Shown here: positions 51,465 through 61,938 of the stretch, in pieces
How positions within the stretch are numbered: position 1 is the first letter of the stretch
Layout of the letters: every line of letters starts with the position of its first letter
Assembly (NCBI RefSeq): GCF_000424005.1
Contig: NZ_AUJB01000011.1
Location: 124,001-188,000, forward strand
Direction of reading: 5' to 3'
Length of the DNA: 64,000 bases
DNA from: Pseudobutyrivibrio ruminis CF1b
GTDB taxonomy: Bacteria > Bacillota > Clostridia > Lachnospirales > Lachnospiraceae
Notes under the pieces: generated by a model
Seen by the model: only the letters and a program-made list of their open reading frames with translations
What the model was told of the DNA's origin: nothing
Databases searched by the model: none
Made by a program: the position numbers and the translations under genes

Positions 51465-51491
51465 TTAGCACTCTCGTAAAAAGAGTGCTAA
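51465..51491. promoter_or_regulatory. CIRCE element (HrcA operator) upstream of htpG
   Basis: TTAGCACTC - nine bases - GAGTGCTAA, an exact match to the CIRCE consensus arms and spacing. It sits just upstream of the promoter TTGACT (51499-51504), 17 bases, TATCAT (51522-51527), placing htpG under HrcA heat-shock repression. Confidence 0.95.
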
Positions 51492-51550
51492 TTTTCTATT
51501 GACTTCGTAAACATGCAGTATTATCATAAGTTTTAGTGAAAATAGCTGTA

Positions 51551-51629
51551 ACTAACAAGCTATGATATTTCTTAAGCGAGGCTTTCTTCAGCCGAGTGTA
51601 GAAATCATCATGCTTGTTAGTGTAACAGC
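51551..51629 (+). promoter_or_regulatory. Long hairpin in the htpG 5' leader
   Basis: CTAACAAGC and GCTTGTTAG, extended by ATGATATTTC / GAAATCAT and the inner AGGC / GCCG-like pairs, bring the two ends of a 75-nt leader together just ahead of the AAGGAG ribosome site. An RNA-level heat or stability control is possible. Confidence 0.55.
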
Positions 51630-51648
51630 GAGAGAAGGAGTAGAAATT

Positions 51649-53598
51649 ATGAGTAATAAAAAAGGTAGTTTATCTATTACAAGTGAGAATATTTTCCCAG
51701 TAATTAAGAAGTGGTTATACAGTGATCACGACATTTTTTATAGAGAGCTTATTTCAAATGGTTGTGATGCAATCACAAAGCTTAAGAAGTTAGATATGAT
51801 GGGAGAGTATTCTCTTCCACTTGATTACAAGGCAAAGATTCAGGTCATCGTTAGTCCTGAAGATAAGACTCTTACATTCATTGATAATGGTCTTGGAATG
51901 ACATCTGAAGAGGTAGATGAGTACATCAATCAGATTGCATTTTCTGGTGCTACAGACTTCCTCGAGAAATATAAGGACAAGGCAGATAGTGATCAGATTA
52001 TTGGACACTTCGGTCTTGGTTTCTACTCAGCCTTCATGGTAGCTGATGAGGTTCACATCGATACACTTTCATATAAGGATGGCGCTACAGCTGTTCACTG
52101 GGAATGTGATGGTGGTACAGAGTTCGAGATGGGAGATGGCGACTGGGATCAGGTAGGTACCAAAATCACATTATTCTTAAACGAAGATTGTTTAGAATTT
52201 GCTAACGAATACAGAGCAAGAGAAGTTATCACAAAGTACTGCTCATTCATGCCTACAGAAATTTATCTTTCAAAGAAGGGTGAGGAGCCAAAGAAGGATG
52301 ATGACGGAAATGTAATCGAGCCTACACCTCTTAATGAGACACAGCCACTCTGGGCTAAGTCTCCATCAGAGTGTACAGATGATGATTACAAGGCATTCTA
52401 TCGCGACGTATTCCATGATTATAAGGAGCCACTTTTCTGGATTCACCTTAACATGGATTATCCATTTAATCTTAAGGGTATCTTATACTTCCCTAAGATT
52501 AATACAGAGTATGATTCAATCGAAGGTACTATCAAGCTTTACAACAATCAGGTATTCATCGCTGATAACATTAAGGAAGTTATCCCAGAGTTCTTAATGC
52601 TTCTTAAGGGTGTTATCGACTGTCCAGATCTTCCACTTAATGTATCTCGTTCTGCACTTCAGAATGATGGCTTTGTTACAAAGATTTCTGAGTACATCAC
52701 AAAGAAGGTTGCTGACAAGCTTACAGGTATGTGCAAGACTGATAAGGAATCTTACGAGAAGTATTGGGACGACATCGCTCCATTCATCAAGTTTGGTTGC
52801 TTAAAGGATACAAAGTTCTGCGATAAGATGAACGACTACATCTTATTCAAGGATATTAATGATAAGTACACTACACTTCCAGAGCTTCTTGTTAAGGAAG
52901 AAGAGAAGGCTACAGATGAAAATGGCGAGGCTGTAGAGGCAGAGGTTGTAGAGGAAAATAAAGATGCTGACGACACAAAGGAGCCAGAGGATACTCGTAA
53001 GACAGTTTACTATGTAACAGATCTTCAGCAGCAGTCTCAGTATGTAAATATGTTCAAGGAGCAGGGACAGAATGCAGTTATTCTTGACCACGCTATTGAT
53101 ACATCATTCATCACACAGCTTGAGCAGCGCAATGAGAATTATAAGTTCTGTCGTATCGATGCTGATGTTACTGACACTATGGTTGAGGAGACAGCAGAGG
53201 ACGAGCTTAAGGCAGAGACAGAGACACTTACAGATGTATTCCGTAAGGCACTTAACAACGAAGGTCTCGAGGTTAAGGTTGAGAAGTTTAAGAACAAGGA
53301 TCTTTCTTCTATGCTTACAGTATCAGAGGAGAGCCGTCGTATGCAGGATATGATGAGAATGTACGCTATGGGTGGCATGGATATGAACATGTTTGGTTCT
53401 GCATCAGAGACTCTTGTGCTTAATGCAAACAACGACTTAGTTCAGTACATCCTTAACAATAAGGATTCAGAGAACGTACCTACATTTGCAGCTCAGCTTT
53501 ATGATTTAGCAAAGATTGCTAACGCACCTCTTTCGCCAGAGGCTATGACAGAATTTGTAGCACGTTCAAATAAGATTATGATGTTACTCACAAAATAA
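51649..53598 (+). CDS. htpG: Chaperone HtpG (Hsp90 family)
   Basis: About 649 residues. The ATG after GAAGGAG is chosen; an earlier in-frame ATG lies in the hairpin leader. The N-terminal GHKL ATPase has YRELISNGCDAITKLKKLDM (E..N box), FIDNGLGMTSEEV (D-x-G) and IGHFGLGFYSAFMVAD (lid). The middle domain has LYNNQVFIADNIKEVIPEFL, and the C-terminal dimerisation domain ends RSNKIMMLLTK. It assists folding under stress. Regulated by CIRCE/HrcA, unlike Bacillus htpG. Confidence 0.97.
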   Translation: MSNKKGSLSITSENIFPVIKKWLYSDHDIFYRELISNGCDAITKLKKLDMMGEYSLPLDYKAKIQVIVSPEDKTLTFIDNGLGMTSEEVDEYINQIAFSGATDFLEKYKDKADSDQIIGHFGLGFYSAFMVADEVHIDTLSYKDGATAVHWECDGGTEFEMGDGDWDQVGTKITLFLNEDCLEFANEYRAREVITKYCSFMPTEIYLSKKGEEPKKDDDGNVIEPTPLNETQPLWAKSPSECTDDDYKAFYRDVFHDYKEPLFWIHLNMDYPFNLKGILYFPKINTEYDSIEGTIKLYNNQVFIADNIKEVIPEFLMLLKGVIDCPDLPLNVSRSALQNDGFVTKISEYITKKVADKLTGMCKTDKESYEKYWDDIAPFIKFGCLKDTKFCDKMNDYILFKDINDKYTTLPELLVKEEEKATDENGEAVEAEVVEENKDADDTKEPEDTRKTVYYVTDLQQQSQYVNMFKEQGQNAVILDHAIDTSFITQLEQRNENYKFCRIDADVTDTMVEETAEDELKAETETLTDVFRKALNNEGLEVKVEKFKNKDLSSMLTVSEESRRMQDMMRMYAMGGMDMNMFGSASETLVLNANNDLVQYILNNKDSENVPTFAAQLYDLAKIANAPLSPEAMTEFVARSNKIMMLLTK

Positions 53599-53642
53599 GA
53601 ATTGTTATAAAAATTAGAGGTTGTGCACTTGCATAAATCTAT

Positions 53643-53675
53643 AACGGCAGACGGATGAGTCTGCCGTTTTTTTAC
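53643..53675 (+). terminator. Intrinsic terminator of htpG
   Basis: AACGGCAGAC - GGATGA - GTCTGCCGTT then TTTTT. Confidence 0.9.
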
Positions 53676-53832
53676 TATTATTATGAAAATATACCATTTG
53701 TCGCAATAATTAGTAACTGATGTGATGATTGTGTGATGAAATTGTTGAAAAACTATGTACTTTACTTTATTATAGGTCTATGGGGAGAGCGCATAGGTAT
53801 TTTATTGCGTATGAGCACATTGGGGGAACGGT

Positions 53833-55455
53833 ATGGCCACAACTGGTACAAAAAAATGGTGGAAGAACGCGGTTGTATATCAAATATATCCGCGCTCATT
53901 CTGTGATAGTAATGGTGACGGTATAGGAGACTTGCCGGGCATCATTTCTAAACTTAATTATCTAAAGAATCTGGGGGTTGACGTCATTTGGCTCAGCCCA
54001 GTCTATCCGAGCCCAGGCTATGATAATGGCTACGACATTTCTGAATATAAAGACATAAATCCCGAATACGGCACAATGGAGGATATGGAACGACTAATCA
54101 GTCGCGCAAAGAGACTAGGCATAAGAATTATTATGGACCTGGTTATTAACCATACTTCTGATGAGCACGAATGGTTTAAGAAGGCCCTTGCAGGAGACCA
54201 AAAGTACAGGAACTATTATTTCTTTAGTGACACACCTAATAACTGGGGTTCTTTCTTTGGAAATAAAACATGGACCAAAACTGAGGATGGGGATTACTAT
54301 CTACATTTATTCAGTGAGAAGCAGCCAGACTTAAATTGGCGAAATCCAGATGTTTATGATGAGATTACAGATGTAATGCGCTTCTGGCTTGATAAGGGAA
54401 TATCTGGTTTCAGATGTGATGTGATAAATATCATTTATAAGAATTCTATTAATAACGGAAGACGAAGATTTATTCTTACAGGTCGTGAGCATTATCTTAA
54501 CACTGAAGGGTGCCATGAGCTGTTAAAGAGATTTAATAAAGATGTATGGTCAAATTACAAGACCTTTATAGTTGGTGAGACAGTATTTGTTACTCCAAAC
54601 GATGCCAAACTTTTATGTGACGAAGAAAGAGGAGAATTGGATGCAATATTCTTCTTTGAACACATGGATGTAGATAGCAGAGGTGGAATAAAATGGTTCA
54701 AAAAACAGTATAAGCCAAATAAGCTTATTAAAGTTTTAGATAAATGGCAAAACGCTTTAGAATTTCCTGCAAACTATTTAGAAAATCATGACCAGATTCG
54801 TTCAGTTAATCACTTCGGAAATACGAAGGAATACTGGGAAAAGAGTGCTAAGCTTTTATGCGGTTTGAATCTCAGCCTTAAGGGGATTCCATTTATTTAT
54901 GAAGGCGAAGAAATTGGAATGACCAATGGAGATTTTATAGGTCTAAGAGATATAAAAGATATCGAATCCTATAATGTTAATCAGGCAATGAAGCGATTAT
55001 TATTAACACATAAGCTTCGAAGAAAATTAATCCTAAGAACATCCCGTGATAATGCAAGGACACCTGTCCAGTGGGATTCTTCAGAAAATGCAGGATTTAC
55101 CACCGGCACACCTTGGCTTAGGATTAATGAAAATAAATCATTCATTAATGTGGAAGCAGAGTCAGAGGACGAAAATAGTATCCTTAATTTCTACAAGCAG
55201 ATGATAGAATTCAGGAAAAATTCAAAAGCTATAACAGAGGGTATTTATAGAAGAGTTGCAGCACCAAACGACGTGTACATATTCACAAGGGAAGCAAAAG
55301 AAGAGCGCCTTTATATTTATTGTAATCTCTCTTCATCAAATCGCCATGTAGAGTTCTATGGCGACCGCATCATCTTCGGAAACTATCACGCATACGACCG
55401 AGATAACTTCTACCTCAAACCATACGAGTTTCGCATCGTCGCATCAAACATATAA
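53833..55455 (+). CDS. GH13 alpha-glucosidase (oligo-1,6-glucosidase type)
   Basis: 540 residues. The (beta/alpha)8 amylase core has AVVYQIYPRSFCDSNGDGIG and DLPGI, region I MDLVINHTSDEH, region II GFRCDVIN (Asp nucleophile), region III VGETVF (Glu acid/base) and region IV LENHDQIR. The calcium-like loop D-x-N-x-D-G-I-G-D and the overall length match GH13 subfamily 31 (oligo-1,6-glucosidase, isomaltase, trehalose-6-phosphate hydrolase). No signal peptide, so it acts on imported oligosaccharides. GGGGGAACGG precedes the ATG. Confidence 0.93.
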   Translation: MATTGTKKWWKNAVVYQIYPRSFCDSNGDGIGDLPGIISKLNYLKNLGVDVIWLSPVYPSPGYDNGYDISEYKDINPEYGTMEDMERLISRAKRLGIRIIMDLVINHTSDEHEWFKKALAGDQKYRNYYFFSDTPNNWGSFFGNKTWTKTEDGDYYLHLFSEKQPDLNWRNPDVYDEITDVMRFWLDKGISGFRCDVINIIYKNSINNGRRRFILTGREHYLNTEGCHELLKRFNKDVWSNYKTFIVGETVFVTPNDAKLLCDEERGELDAIFFFEHMDVDSRGGIKWFKKQYKPNKLIKVLDKWQNALEFPANYLENHDQIRSVNHFGNTKEYWEKSAKLLCGLNLSLKGIPFIYEGEEIGMTNGDFIGLRDIKDIESYNVNQAMKRLLLTHKLRRKLILRTSRDNARTPVQWDSSENAGFTTGTPWLRINENKSFINVEAESEDENSILNFYKQMIEFRKNSKAITEGIYRRVAAPNDVYIFTREAKEERLYIYCNLSSSNRHVEFYGDRIIFGNYHAYDRDNFYLKPYEFRIVASNI

Positions 55456-55461
55456 CGTAAA

Positions 55462-55500
55462 AAGCCAGCCTGCACATTCGTACAAGCTGGCTTCGTTTTT
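55462..55500 (+). terminator. Intrinsic terminator of the GH13 gene
   Basis: AAGCCAGC - 16 bases - GCTGGCTT then CGTTTTTGTTT. Confidence 0.8.
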
Positions 55501-55506
55501 GTTTAT

Positions 55507-55635
55507 CATAGATGACTTCATAACCTTGGCAAGCGCGAGCAAGAGGGCCCCGCTCAGGTTCTTTGACATTTAGTCAAAGGTTCTGAGATGGGAGATGGCT
55601 TGCGGAAGCATGTAAGTCTTGGATAGTCATCTATG
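55507..55635. repeat. 129-bp palindromic element at the end of the dehydratase activase gene
   Basis: CATAGATGACT (55507-55517) and AGTCATCTATG (55625-55635) are perfect 11-bp inverted ends. The interior holds a second palindrome (CTCAG..TTTGAC-ATTTA-GTCAAA..CTGAG) and GC-rich stretches (GAGGGCCCC). The right end covers the activase stop codon. Confidence 0.6.
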
Positions 55636-58600
55636 CATCCTTAAGATTCTTATTTGCTGTAGAAAGCATAAGCTTAATTCTATTGAGCTGGTTTACCTCT
55701 GATGCACCTGGATCGTAATCGATGGCTACAATGTTTGCATCTGGATGCTCATGGCGAATTCTCTTGATTACACCCTTACCAACTACATGGTTTGGTAAGC
55801 ATCCGAAAGGCTGGATACATACAATATTGCTTGCTCCATTTTCAATGAGCTCAAGCATCTCGCCAGTAAGGAACCAACCCTCACCAGTCTGATTTCCGAT
55901 TGATACAATATCCTTTGCCTGCTCAGCAGTATCTTTAATGTAAGCTGGAGCTGTAAATCTCTTAGACTTATTAAATTCATCTCTTGCAGCACTTCTAAGC
56001 CACTCAAAGAATTTAATTCCAAGATTTCCAATGTGCTTAGACATCTTGCTTGCTCCAAGATTATCAGCCTTAAATGTTGAATCGTAGAAGCAGTAGAGTA
56101 AGAAGTCTGTAAGATCTGGTACAACTGCCTCAGCACCTTCCTGTTCAAGTAAGTCAGCAAGATGATTGTTTGCTGCTGGAAGGAACTTAACAAGAATCTC
56201 ACCTACGATACCAACTCTTGGCTTAACAAGTCCTTCTATGATAGGAAGATTATCAAAATCACGAATCATCTCACGGCACATCTTCTTGTACTTTCTATGT
56301 GAAAGCATCTTTGGTGTACCAACGAATTCTACAATTTTCTTTTTCCACTTCTCGTGAAGCTCATCTGTAGAACCAGGAACTGCTTCGTATGGACGAACTC
56401 TGTAAACACAACGAAGAAGAATATCTCCGAATGTGAGAGCGTAAAGTCCATGCTGGATAAGGCTTGGTGTAAGCTTAAATCCAGGGTTTGGCTCTAAACC
56501 GCTAAGGTTAAGAGAGATAACTGGAACATCTGGATAACCTGCTTTTGCAAGTGCACGACGAATGAATCCGATGTAGTTGGAAGCACGACATCCACCACCA
56601 GTCTGAGATATCAAAAGAGCTGTGCGGTTCATATCGAACTCACCTGTGTCGATGGCAGCCATAAGCTGTCCGATAACCATAAGTGAAGGATAGCATGCAT
56701 CGTTGTTTACATATTTAAGACCAACATCTACGCATGTACGTGTAGGGATGTCTGGTACCACAAGATTGTAGCCGGCAGCATTAAATGCTGGCTCAATCAA
56801 ATCGAAGTGGATAGGTGACATCTGTGGACAAAGAATTGTGTAATTCTTCTTCATGTCCTCTGTAAACATTACACGGTTATAGTTAGCTGGAACGATTGTG
56901 CGCTCCTGCTTCTTCTTTTTCTTTACACGAAGTGCAGCAAGTAATGAACGAACACGAATACGTGCAGCACCAAGGTTGTTAACCTCATCAATCTTAAGGC
57001 AAGTATAAATCTTACCTGAGTGAGTAAGGATATCTGAAACCTGATCTGTAGTAACAGCATCAAGACCACAACCAAATGAGTTAAGCTGAATCAAATCGAG
57101 GTTGTCATGCTTCTTAACATAGTTTGCTGCGGCATACATACGTGAGTGGAACATCCACTGATCCATAACGATAAGAGGACGCTCAACCTCACCAAGGTTT
57201 GAAATAGAATCCTCAGTAAGAACTGCGATACCGTAGCTGTTAATAAGCTCTGGAATACCGTGGTTAATCTCAGGATCTACGTGGTAAGGACGACCAGCAA
57301 GAACGATACCGTGTCTGCCAGTTTCCTCTAAATACTTGAGAACCTCAGCGCCCTTTGCATACATATCATTTCTGAAATGCTCCTGTTCAAGCCATGCAGC
57401 GTGAGCAGCAGCACGAACCTCGCTCTCAGAAATATCAAACTCTTCCTTAAATACCTTTGCAAGCTGAGCAGCAAGAATGTCCTCACTTGTAAATGCCATA
57501 AATGGATTAAGGAAACGAACATTTCCACTAGTAATCTCATCTACGTTATTCTTAATGTTTTCTGCGTAAGAAGTAACGATAGGGCAGTTGTAGTGGTTGT
57601 TTGAATCTGGGAACTCGTTTCTTTCATATGGAATACATGGATAGTAAATGAAATCAACATTTCCCTCGTTGATAAGCCACTGAACATGTCCGTGAGCAAG
57701 CTTAGCTGGATAGCACTCAGACTCTGATGGAATTGATTCAATACCAAGCTCGTAAACCTTACGGTTTGAACGAGGAGATAATACAACTCTAAACTTCAAA
57801 GCCTTGAAGAATGTAGCCCAGAAAGGATAGTTTTCGTATAAGTTAAGTACTCTAGGAATACCTACTGTACCACGAGTAGCTTCCTCCTCTGTAAGAGGCT
57901 CATAATCAAATAATCTGTTGTATTTATAATCGTAAAGGTTAGGAATGTTTTCCTTATTCTTAACACCGCCTGCACCCTTTTCACATCTGTTTCCAGTGAT
58001 GAATGAACGTCCGCCAGAGAAACGATTGATTGTAAGGAGACAGTGGTTTACACAACCCTGACATCTTGTAAGCTTTGTATCAAAAGTAAGGCTGTTAATC
58101 TCATCGATGCCAAGAGTAGTTGTAGTAGGATTTTCCTCATAACGCTCCTTAGCAATAAGAGCACAACCGAAAGCACCCATGATACCTGCAATATCAGGAC
58201 GAACAACATTTACACCAGCTGTCTTCTCAAGTGAACGAAGTACAGCATCGTTGTAGAAAGTACCACCCTGAACTACGATATTCTTTCCAAGCTCTGAAGC
58301 ATCAGAAAGCTTAATAACCTTGAATAATGCATTCTTAATTACTGAGTAAGCAAGACCTGAAGAAATATCTGCTACTGAAGCACCTTCCTTCTGAGCCTGC
58401 TTAACCTTTGAATTCATGAATACAGTACAACGTGTTCCAAGGTCAATTGGATTAAGAGCAAATAAAGCTTCCTCTGCAAAATCCTGTACGCTAAAATCAA
58501 GTGACTTGGCAAATGTCTCGATGAAAGAACCGCAACCAGAAGAGCAAGCCTCGTTAAGCTGAACGCTATCAACAACACCGTTCTTAATGCGGATGCACTT

Positions 58601-59887
58601 CATATCCTGACCACCGATATCAAGGATACAGTCAACCTCAGGATTGAAAAATGCTGCAGCATAGTAGTGAGCGATTGTCTCTACTTCTCCGTCATCAAGC
58701 TGGAGAGCTGCCTTTAAAAGTGCCTCACCATAACCTGTAGAGCATGAATGTACGATATGTGTATCCTCAGGCATGATAGAGTAAATTTCTTTTAATGCCT
58801 TAAGGGATGTAGCAAGTGGGCTACCATTGTTGCTTGAGTAGAATGAATAAAGAAGTGTTCCGTCATCACCTACAACAGCAAGCTTTGTAGTAGTAGAACC
58901 TGCATCAATACCAAGGTAAACATTTCCATGATAATTAGCCAGGTCACCCTTCTTTACTTCTGCTAATGCATGTCTGTCCTTGAACTCACGGAAATCTTCC
59001 TCTGATTCAAAGAGAGGTTCAAGTCTTGCAACCTCGAAATCCATCTTGATTCCTTCAGAGAGCTTATCAATGAGCTCATCCATAGGAACGTGATTTTCTT
59101 CTTTTGAATTAAGAGCAGAACCGATAGCAGCAAAAAGATGTGAGTTATCTAAGTCAATTGTATGCTCATCATCAAGCTTCAATGTACGAATGAAAGCTTC
59201 TTTAAGCTGATCTAGGAAGTGAAGAGGACCGCCAAGGAATGCAACGTGTCCGCGGATTGGCTTACCACATGCAAGACCAGAGATAGTCTGATTAACAACT
59301 GCCTGGAAAATAGAAGCTGAAAGATCTTCCTTTGAAGCTCCCTCATTAATAAGAGGCTGAATATCTGTCTTGGCAAATACACCACAGCGTGCAGCGATAG
59401 GATAGATAGCTTTATAATCCTTTGCATATGTATTAAGACCAGGAGCATCTGTCTGTAAAAGTGAAGCCATCTGGTCGATAAAAGAACCTGTACCACCAGC
59501 ACAGATACCATTCATACGCTGTTCAACATTTCCATTTTCAAAATAAATGATTTTTGCATCCTCACCACCAAGCTCGATAGCAACATCTGTCTGTGGAGCA
59601 TAGTGAGTAAGAGATGTGGAAACAGCAATTACTTCCTGTACAAATTCAACACCAAGATGCTTTGCAAGAGTGAGTCCGCCGGAACCTGTAATCATAGGTC
59701 TGACCTCGATCTTTCCAAGCATTGACTTGGCTTGTGTTAATAAATCGGTAAGAGTCTGCTGAATATTAGCGAAATGCCTCTGATAATCCGAAAATAAAAG
59801 ATTGTTTTCTTCATCTAACACGGCGATTTTTACTGTAGTAGAGCCGATGTCGATGCCGAGTTTAAACTGTTTGTTTTCCATAATCAT
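55631..59887 (-). CDS. Acyl-CoA dehydratase activase-type protein (BadF/BcrA ATPases fused to DUF2229 and HgdB-like domain)
   Basis: 1418 residues. Two ASKHA ATPase domains lie in tandem: the first begins [20 protein letters not shown] and has [13 protein letters not shown] (~138), the second begins [20 protein letters not shown] (~322) and has [15 protein letters not shown]. In 2-hydroxyglutaryl-CoA dehydratase activators these loops bind ATP and a bridging [4Fe-4S] cluster. A DUF2229 region follows (~650-800), then a C-terminal part with 2-hydroxyacyl-CoA dehydratase D-like sequence ([20 protein letters not shown]) and [16 protein letters not shown]. The fused form is common in clostridia; the exact substrate is unknown. 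Monocistronic, weak SD. Confidence 0.9.
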   Translation of the reverse strand: MIMENKQFKLGIDIGSTTVKIAVLDEENNLLFSDYQRHFANIQQTLTDLLTQAKSMLGKIEVRPMITGSGGLTLAKHLGVEFVQEVIAVSTSLTHYAPQTDVAIELGGEDAKIIYFENGNVEQRMNGICAGGTGSFIDQMASLLQTDAPGLNTYAKDYKAIYPIAARCGVFAKTDIQPLINEGASKEDLSASIFQAVVNQTISGLACGKPIRGHVAFLGGPLHFLDQLKEAFIRTLKLDDEHTIDLDNSHLFAAIGSALNSKEENHVPMDELIDKLSEGIKMDFEVARLEPLFESEEDFREFKDRHALAEVKKGDLANYHGNVYLGIDAGSTTTKLAVVGDDGTLLYSFYSSNNGSPLATSLKALKEIYSIMPEDTHIVHSCSTGYGEALLKAALQLDDGEVETIAHYYAAAFFNPEVDCILDIGGQDMKCIRIKNGVVDSVQLNEACSSGCGSFIETFAKSLDFSVQDFAEEALFALNPIDLGTRCTVFMNSKVKQAQKEGASVADISSGLAYSVIKNALFKVIKLSDASELGKNIVVQGGTFYNDAVLRSLEKTAGVNVVRPDIAGIMGAFGCALIAKERYEENPTTTTLGIDEINSLTFDTKLTRCQGCVNHCLLTINRFSGGRSFITGNRCEKGAGGVKNKENIPNLYDYKYNRLFDYEPLTEEEATRGTVGIPRVLNLYENYPFWATFFKALKFRVVLSPRSNRKVYELGIESIPSESECYPAKLAHGHVQWLINEGNVDFIYYPCIPYERNEFPDSNNHYNCPIVTSYAENIKNNVDEITSGNVRFLNPFMAFTSEDILAAQLAKVFKEEFDISESEVRAAAHAAWLEQEHFRNDMYAKGAEVLKYLEETGRHGIVLAGRPYHVDPEINHGIPELINSYGIAVLTEDSISNLGEVERPLIVMDQWMFHSRMYAAANYVKKHDNLDLIQLNSFGCGLDAVTTDQVSDILTHSGKIYTCLKIDEVNNLGAARIRVRSLLAALRVKKKKKQERTIVPANYNRVMFTEDMKKNYTILCPQMSPIHFDLIEPAFNAAGYNLVVPDIPTRTCVDVGLKYVNNDACYPSLMVIGQLMAAIDTGEFDMNRTALLISQTGGGCRASNYIGFIRRALAKAGYPDVPVISLNLSGLEPNPGFKLTPSLIQHGLYALTFGDILLRCVYRVRPYEAVPGSTDELHEKWKKKIVEFVGTPKMLSHRKYKKMCREMIRDFDNLPIIEGLVKPRVGIVGEILVKFLPAANNHLADLLEQEGAEAVVPDLTDFLLYCFYDSTFKADNLGASKMSKHIGNLGIKFFEWLRSAARDEFNKSKRFTAPAYIKDTAEQAKDIVSIGNQTGEGWFLTGEMLELIENGASNIVCIQPFGCLPNHVVGKGVIKRIRHEHPDANIVAIDYDPGASEVNQLNRIKLMLSTANKNLKDA

Positions 59888-60040
59888 TATTATTCTTTCT
59901 TATTATATGTATAAATTCTAACCTCAGCTATTATAAATGTTGCTGAAAAAAATGACAATAAACAAAACTGAAAATTTGTCCGAGAGCCCCCTTTACAAAA
60001 ATTAAACCTTGTTGTATATTCTTTAAGTACAGGGCGTACA

Positions 60041-60069
60041 TTTTTATGAGAACTCATTTCTCATAAAAA
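60041..60069. terminator. Symmetrical hairpin between divergent activase and pyrG leaders
   Basis: TTTTTATGAGAA - CTCAT - TTCTCATAAAAA. T-runs and A-runs on either side could act in both directions. An A8-CGC-T8 stretch follows. Confidence 0.45.
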
Positions 60070-60100
60070 AAAACGCTTTTTTTTATTTTCAGGAGGAAAT

Positions 60101-60160
60101 ATGTGTCGACTATCACATGTTGAATTAGTTGAAGATCACATTTGTTTATATTGGAGTTGA
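60101..60160 (+). CDS. pyrG leader peptide (19 aa)
   Basis: ATG four bases after AGGAGG opens MCRLSHVELVEDHICLYWS and stops with TGA at the very position where the left arm of the downstream terminator ends. The strong ribosome site and the stop placement suggest that translation of this peptide decides whether the terminator can form. The peptide has no signal or family. Confidence 0.6.
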   Translation: MCRLSHVELVEDHICLYWS

Positions 60161-60206
60161 GCTGCACCTTCAAGAGAGGTGTAAGTTTCGACTCCTTTTC
60201 TTTTTG
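60153..60206 (+). promoter_or_regulatory. Attenuator (intrinsic terminator) in the pyrG leader
   Basis: GGAGTTGA (60153-60160) pairs with TCGACTCC (60188-60195), enclosing CACCTT / GAGGTG, and is followed by TTTTCTTTTT. A ribosome sitting on the leader peptide stop codon would cover the left arm and allow read-through into pyrG. Confidence 0.7.
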
Positions 60207-60255
60207 GAAGAAACTGTACAGAGTAATTAATTTATAAATATAGAAGGAGTATAAC

Positions 60256-61848
60256 ATGACAAAGCACGTATTTGTTACTGGTGGTGTAGTATCAGGTTTA
60301 GGTAAAGGTATTACAGCTGCGTCTTTAGGACGTCTACTTAAAATGAGAGGATATAAGGTAGCTTCACAGAAGCTCGATCCTTACATGAACGTAGATCCAG
60401 GTACCATGAGCCCATATCAGCATGGTGAGGTTTTCGTTACAGATGATGGAGCCGAGACTGACCTTGATCTTGGCCATTATGAGAGATTTATTGATGAGAG
60501 CCTTAACAAATATTCAAATCTTACTTCTGGTAGAGTATATTGGAACGTTCTTAATCGTGAGAGAAAGGGTGAGTACCTTGGACAGACAGTTCAGGTAATT
60601 CCTCATATCACAGAAGAGATTAAGAGATTCATTTACATGGGTGCTGAGACATCTGATTGTGATGTTCTTATTACTGAGATTGGCGGTACAACAGGTGATA
60701 TCGAGTCACAGCCATTCCTTGAGGCTATTCGTCAGGTTTCCCTTGAGAAGGGCCGCGAGAATTGCTTATTCATTCACGTTACATTGGTTCCATGGCTTTC
60801 AGGTTCAGAGGAGCACAAGTCAAAGCCAACACAGCACTCAGTTAAGGAGCTTCAGTCACTTGGTATCGCTCCAAACATCATTGTTTGCCGTGTTGATCAT
60901 CCACTTGAGCAGTCTATTAAGGATAAGATTTCTCTTTTCTGTAATGTTAAGAAGGACTGCGTAATCGAGAATGATACACTTGATTGCTTATACGAAGCAC
61001 CACTTATGATGCATAAGTATGGTCTTGATGATGTTGTTTGTCGTGAGCTTGGCCTCGAGAATCGCGAGCCTAAGATTCAGGAATGGGAAGACATGGTTAA
61101 GACAATCAAAGGTCTTAAGAAGACAACAAAGATTGCTATCGTTGGTAAGTATGTTGCTCTTCACGATGCTTATCTTTCAGTTAGAGAAGCTCTTTACCAT
61201 GGTGGTTATGCAAACAATGCTCACGTTGAAGTTGAGTGGGTTGATTCAGAGGAAATCACAAAGAAGAATGTTAAAGAAAAACTTGGCATGTGTGATGGTA
61301 TCTTAGTACCAGGTGGTTTCGGTGACAGAGGTATCGAAGGAAAGATTATTGCTTGTCAGTTTGCACGTGAAAATGATATTCCTTATCTTGGAATCTGTCT
61401 TGGTATGCAGGTTGCTGCTATCGAGTTTGCAAGAAATGTTTGCGGTCTTGAGGATGCCAATTCTAGAGAGTTCAACAGCACAGGAAAGAACTGCGTAATC
61501 GACCTTATGGAAGAGCAGATGGCTGTACTTCGTAAAGGCGGTACAATGAGACTTGGTGCTTACCCATGTGCAGTTCGCCCAGATACAAAGCTTCACGAGG
61601 CTTATGGCGAGGACAATATTTCTGAGCGTCACAGACATAGATTCGAGTTCAATAACTCATATAGAGATGTAATGACATCAAAGGGTCTTACAATTTCTGG
61701 TACATCACCTAACGATGAAGTAGTAGAGGCAGTAGAGGTTTCTACAAACAAGTTCCATGTTGGTGTTCAGTTCCATCCAGAATTTAAGAGCCGCCCAAAC
61801 AAGCCACATCCATTATTCGCAGCTTTTGTAAAGGCTAGTATTAAATAG
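60256..61848 (+). CDS. pyrG: CTP synthase
   Basis: 530 residues. The N-terminal amidoligase domain begins [20 protein letters not shown] and has [20 protein letters not shown] and [12 protein letters not shown]. The C-terminal glutaminase domain has the nucleophile loop [19 protein letters not shown] (Cys) and [12 protein letters not shown] (His/Glu). It converts UTP, ATP and glutamine to CTP. GAAGGAG precedes the ATG. Its leader carries a peptide-linked terminator, so expression is likely tuned to nucleotide supply. Confidence 0.98.
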   Translation: MTKHVFVTGGVVSGLGKGITAASLGRLLKMRGYKVASQKLDPYMNVDPGTMSPYQHGEVFVTDDGAETDLDLGHYERFIDESLNKYSNLTSGRVYWNVLNRERKGEYLGQTVQVIPHITEEIKRFIYMGAETSDCDVLITEIGGTTGDIESQPFLEAIRQVSLEKGRENCLFIHVTLVPWLSGSEEHKSKPTQHSVKELQSLGIAPNIIVCRVDHPLEQSIKDKISLFCNVKKDCVIENDTLDCLYEAPLMMHKYGLDDVVCRELGLENREPKIQEWEDMVKTIKGLKKTTKIAIVGKYVALHDAYLSVREALYHGGYANNAHVEVEWVDSEEITKKNVKEKLGMCDGILVPGGFGDRGIEGKIIACQFARENDIPYLGICLGMQVAAIEFARNVCGLEDANSREFNSTGKNCVIDLMEEQMAVLRKGGTMRLGAYPCAVRPDTKLHEAYGEDNISERHRHRFEFNNSYRDVMTSKGLTISGTSPNDEVVEAVEVSTNKFHVGVQFHPEFKSRPNKPHPLFAAFVKASIK

Positions 61849-61894
61849 GCTTCCCCTTGAGGGGAAGCTGTCAGCGGAGCTGACTGATGAGGTG
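61848..61894 (+). repeat. REP-like palindrome after pyrG
   Basis: GCTTCCCC-TTGA-GGGGAAGC, then GTCAGC-GGA-GCTGAC, then TGATGAGGTG. Two GC-rich hairpins in an AT-rich gap, starting one base from the pyrG stop. This form of sequence recurs in Lachnospiraceae genomes as far as I recall. Confidence 0.6.
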
Positions 61895-61938
61895 TAATAA
61901 ATATTTTATAAAAATATTTAATATAAAGGAGAAAAAAT

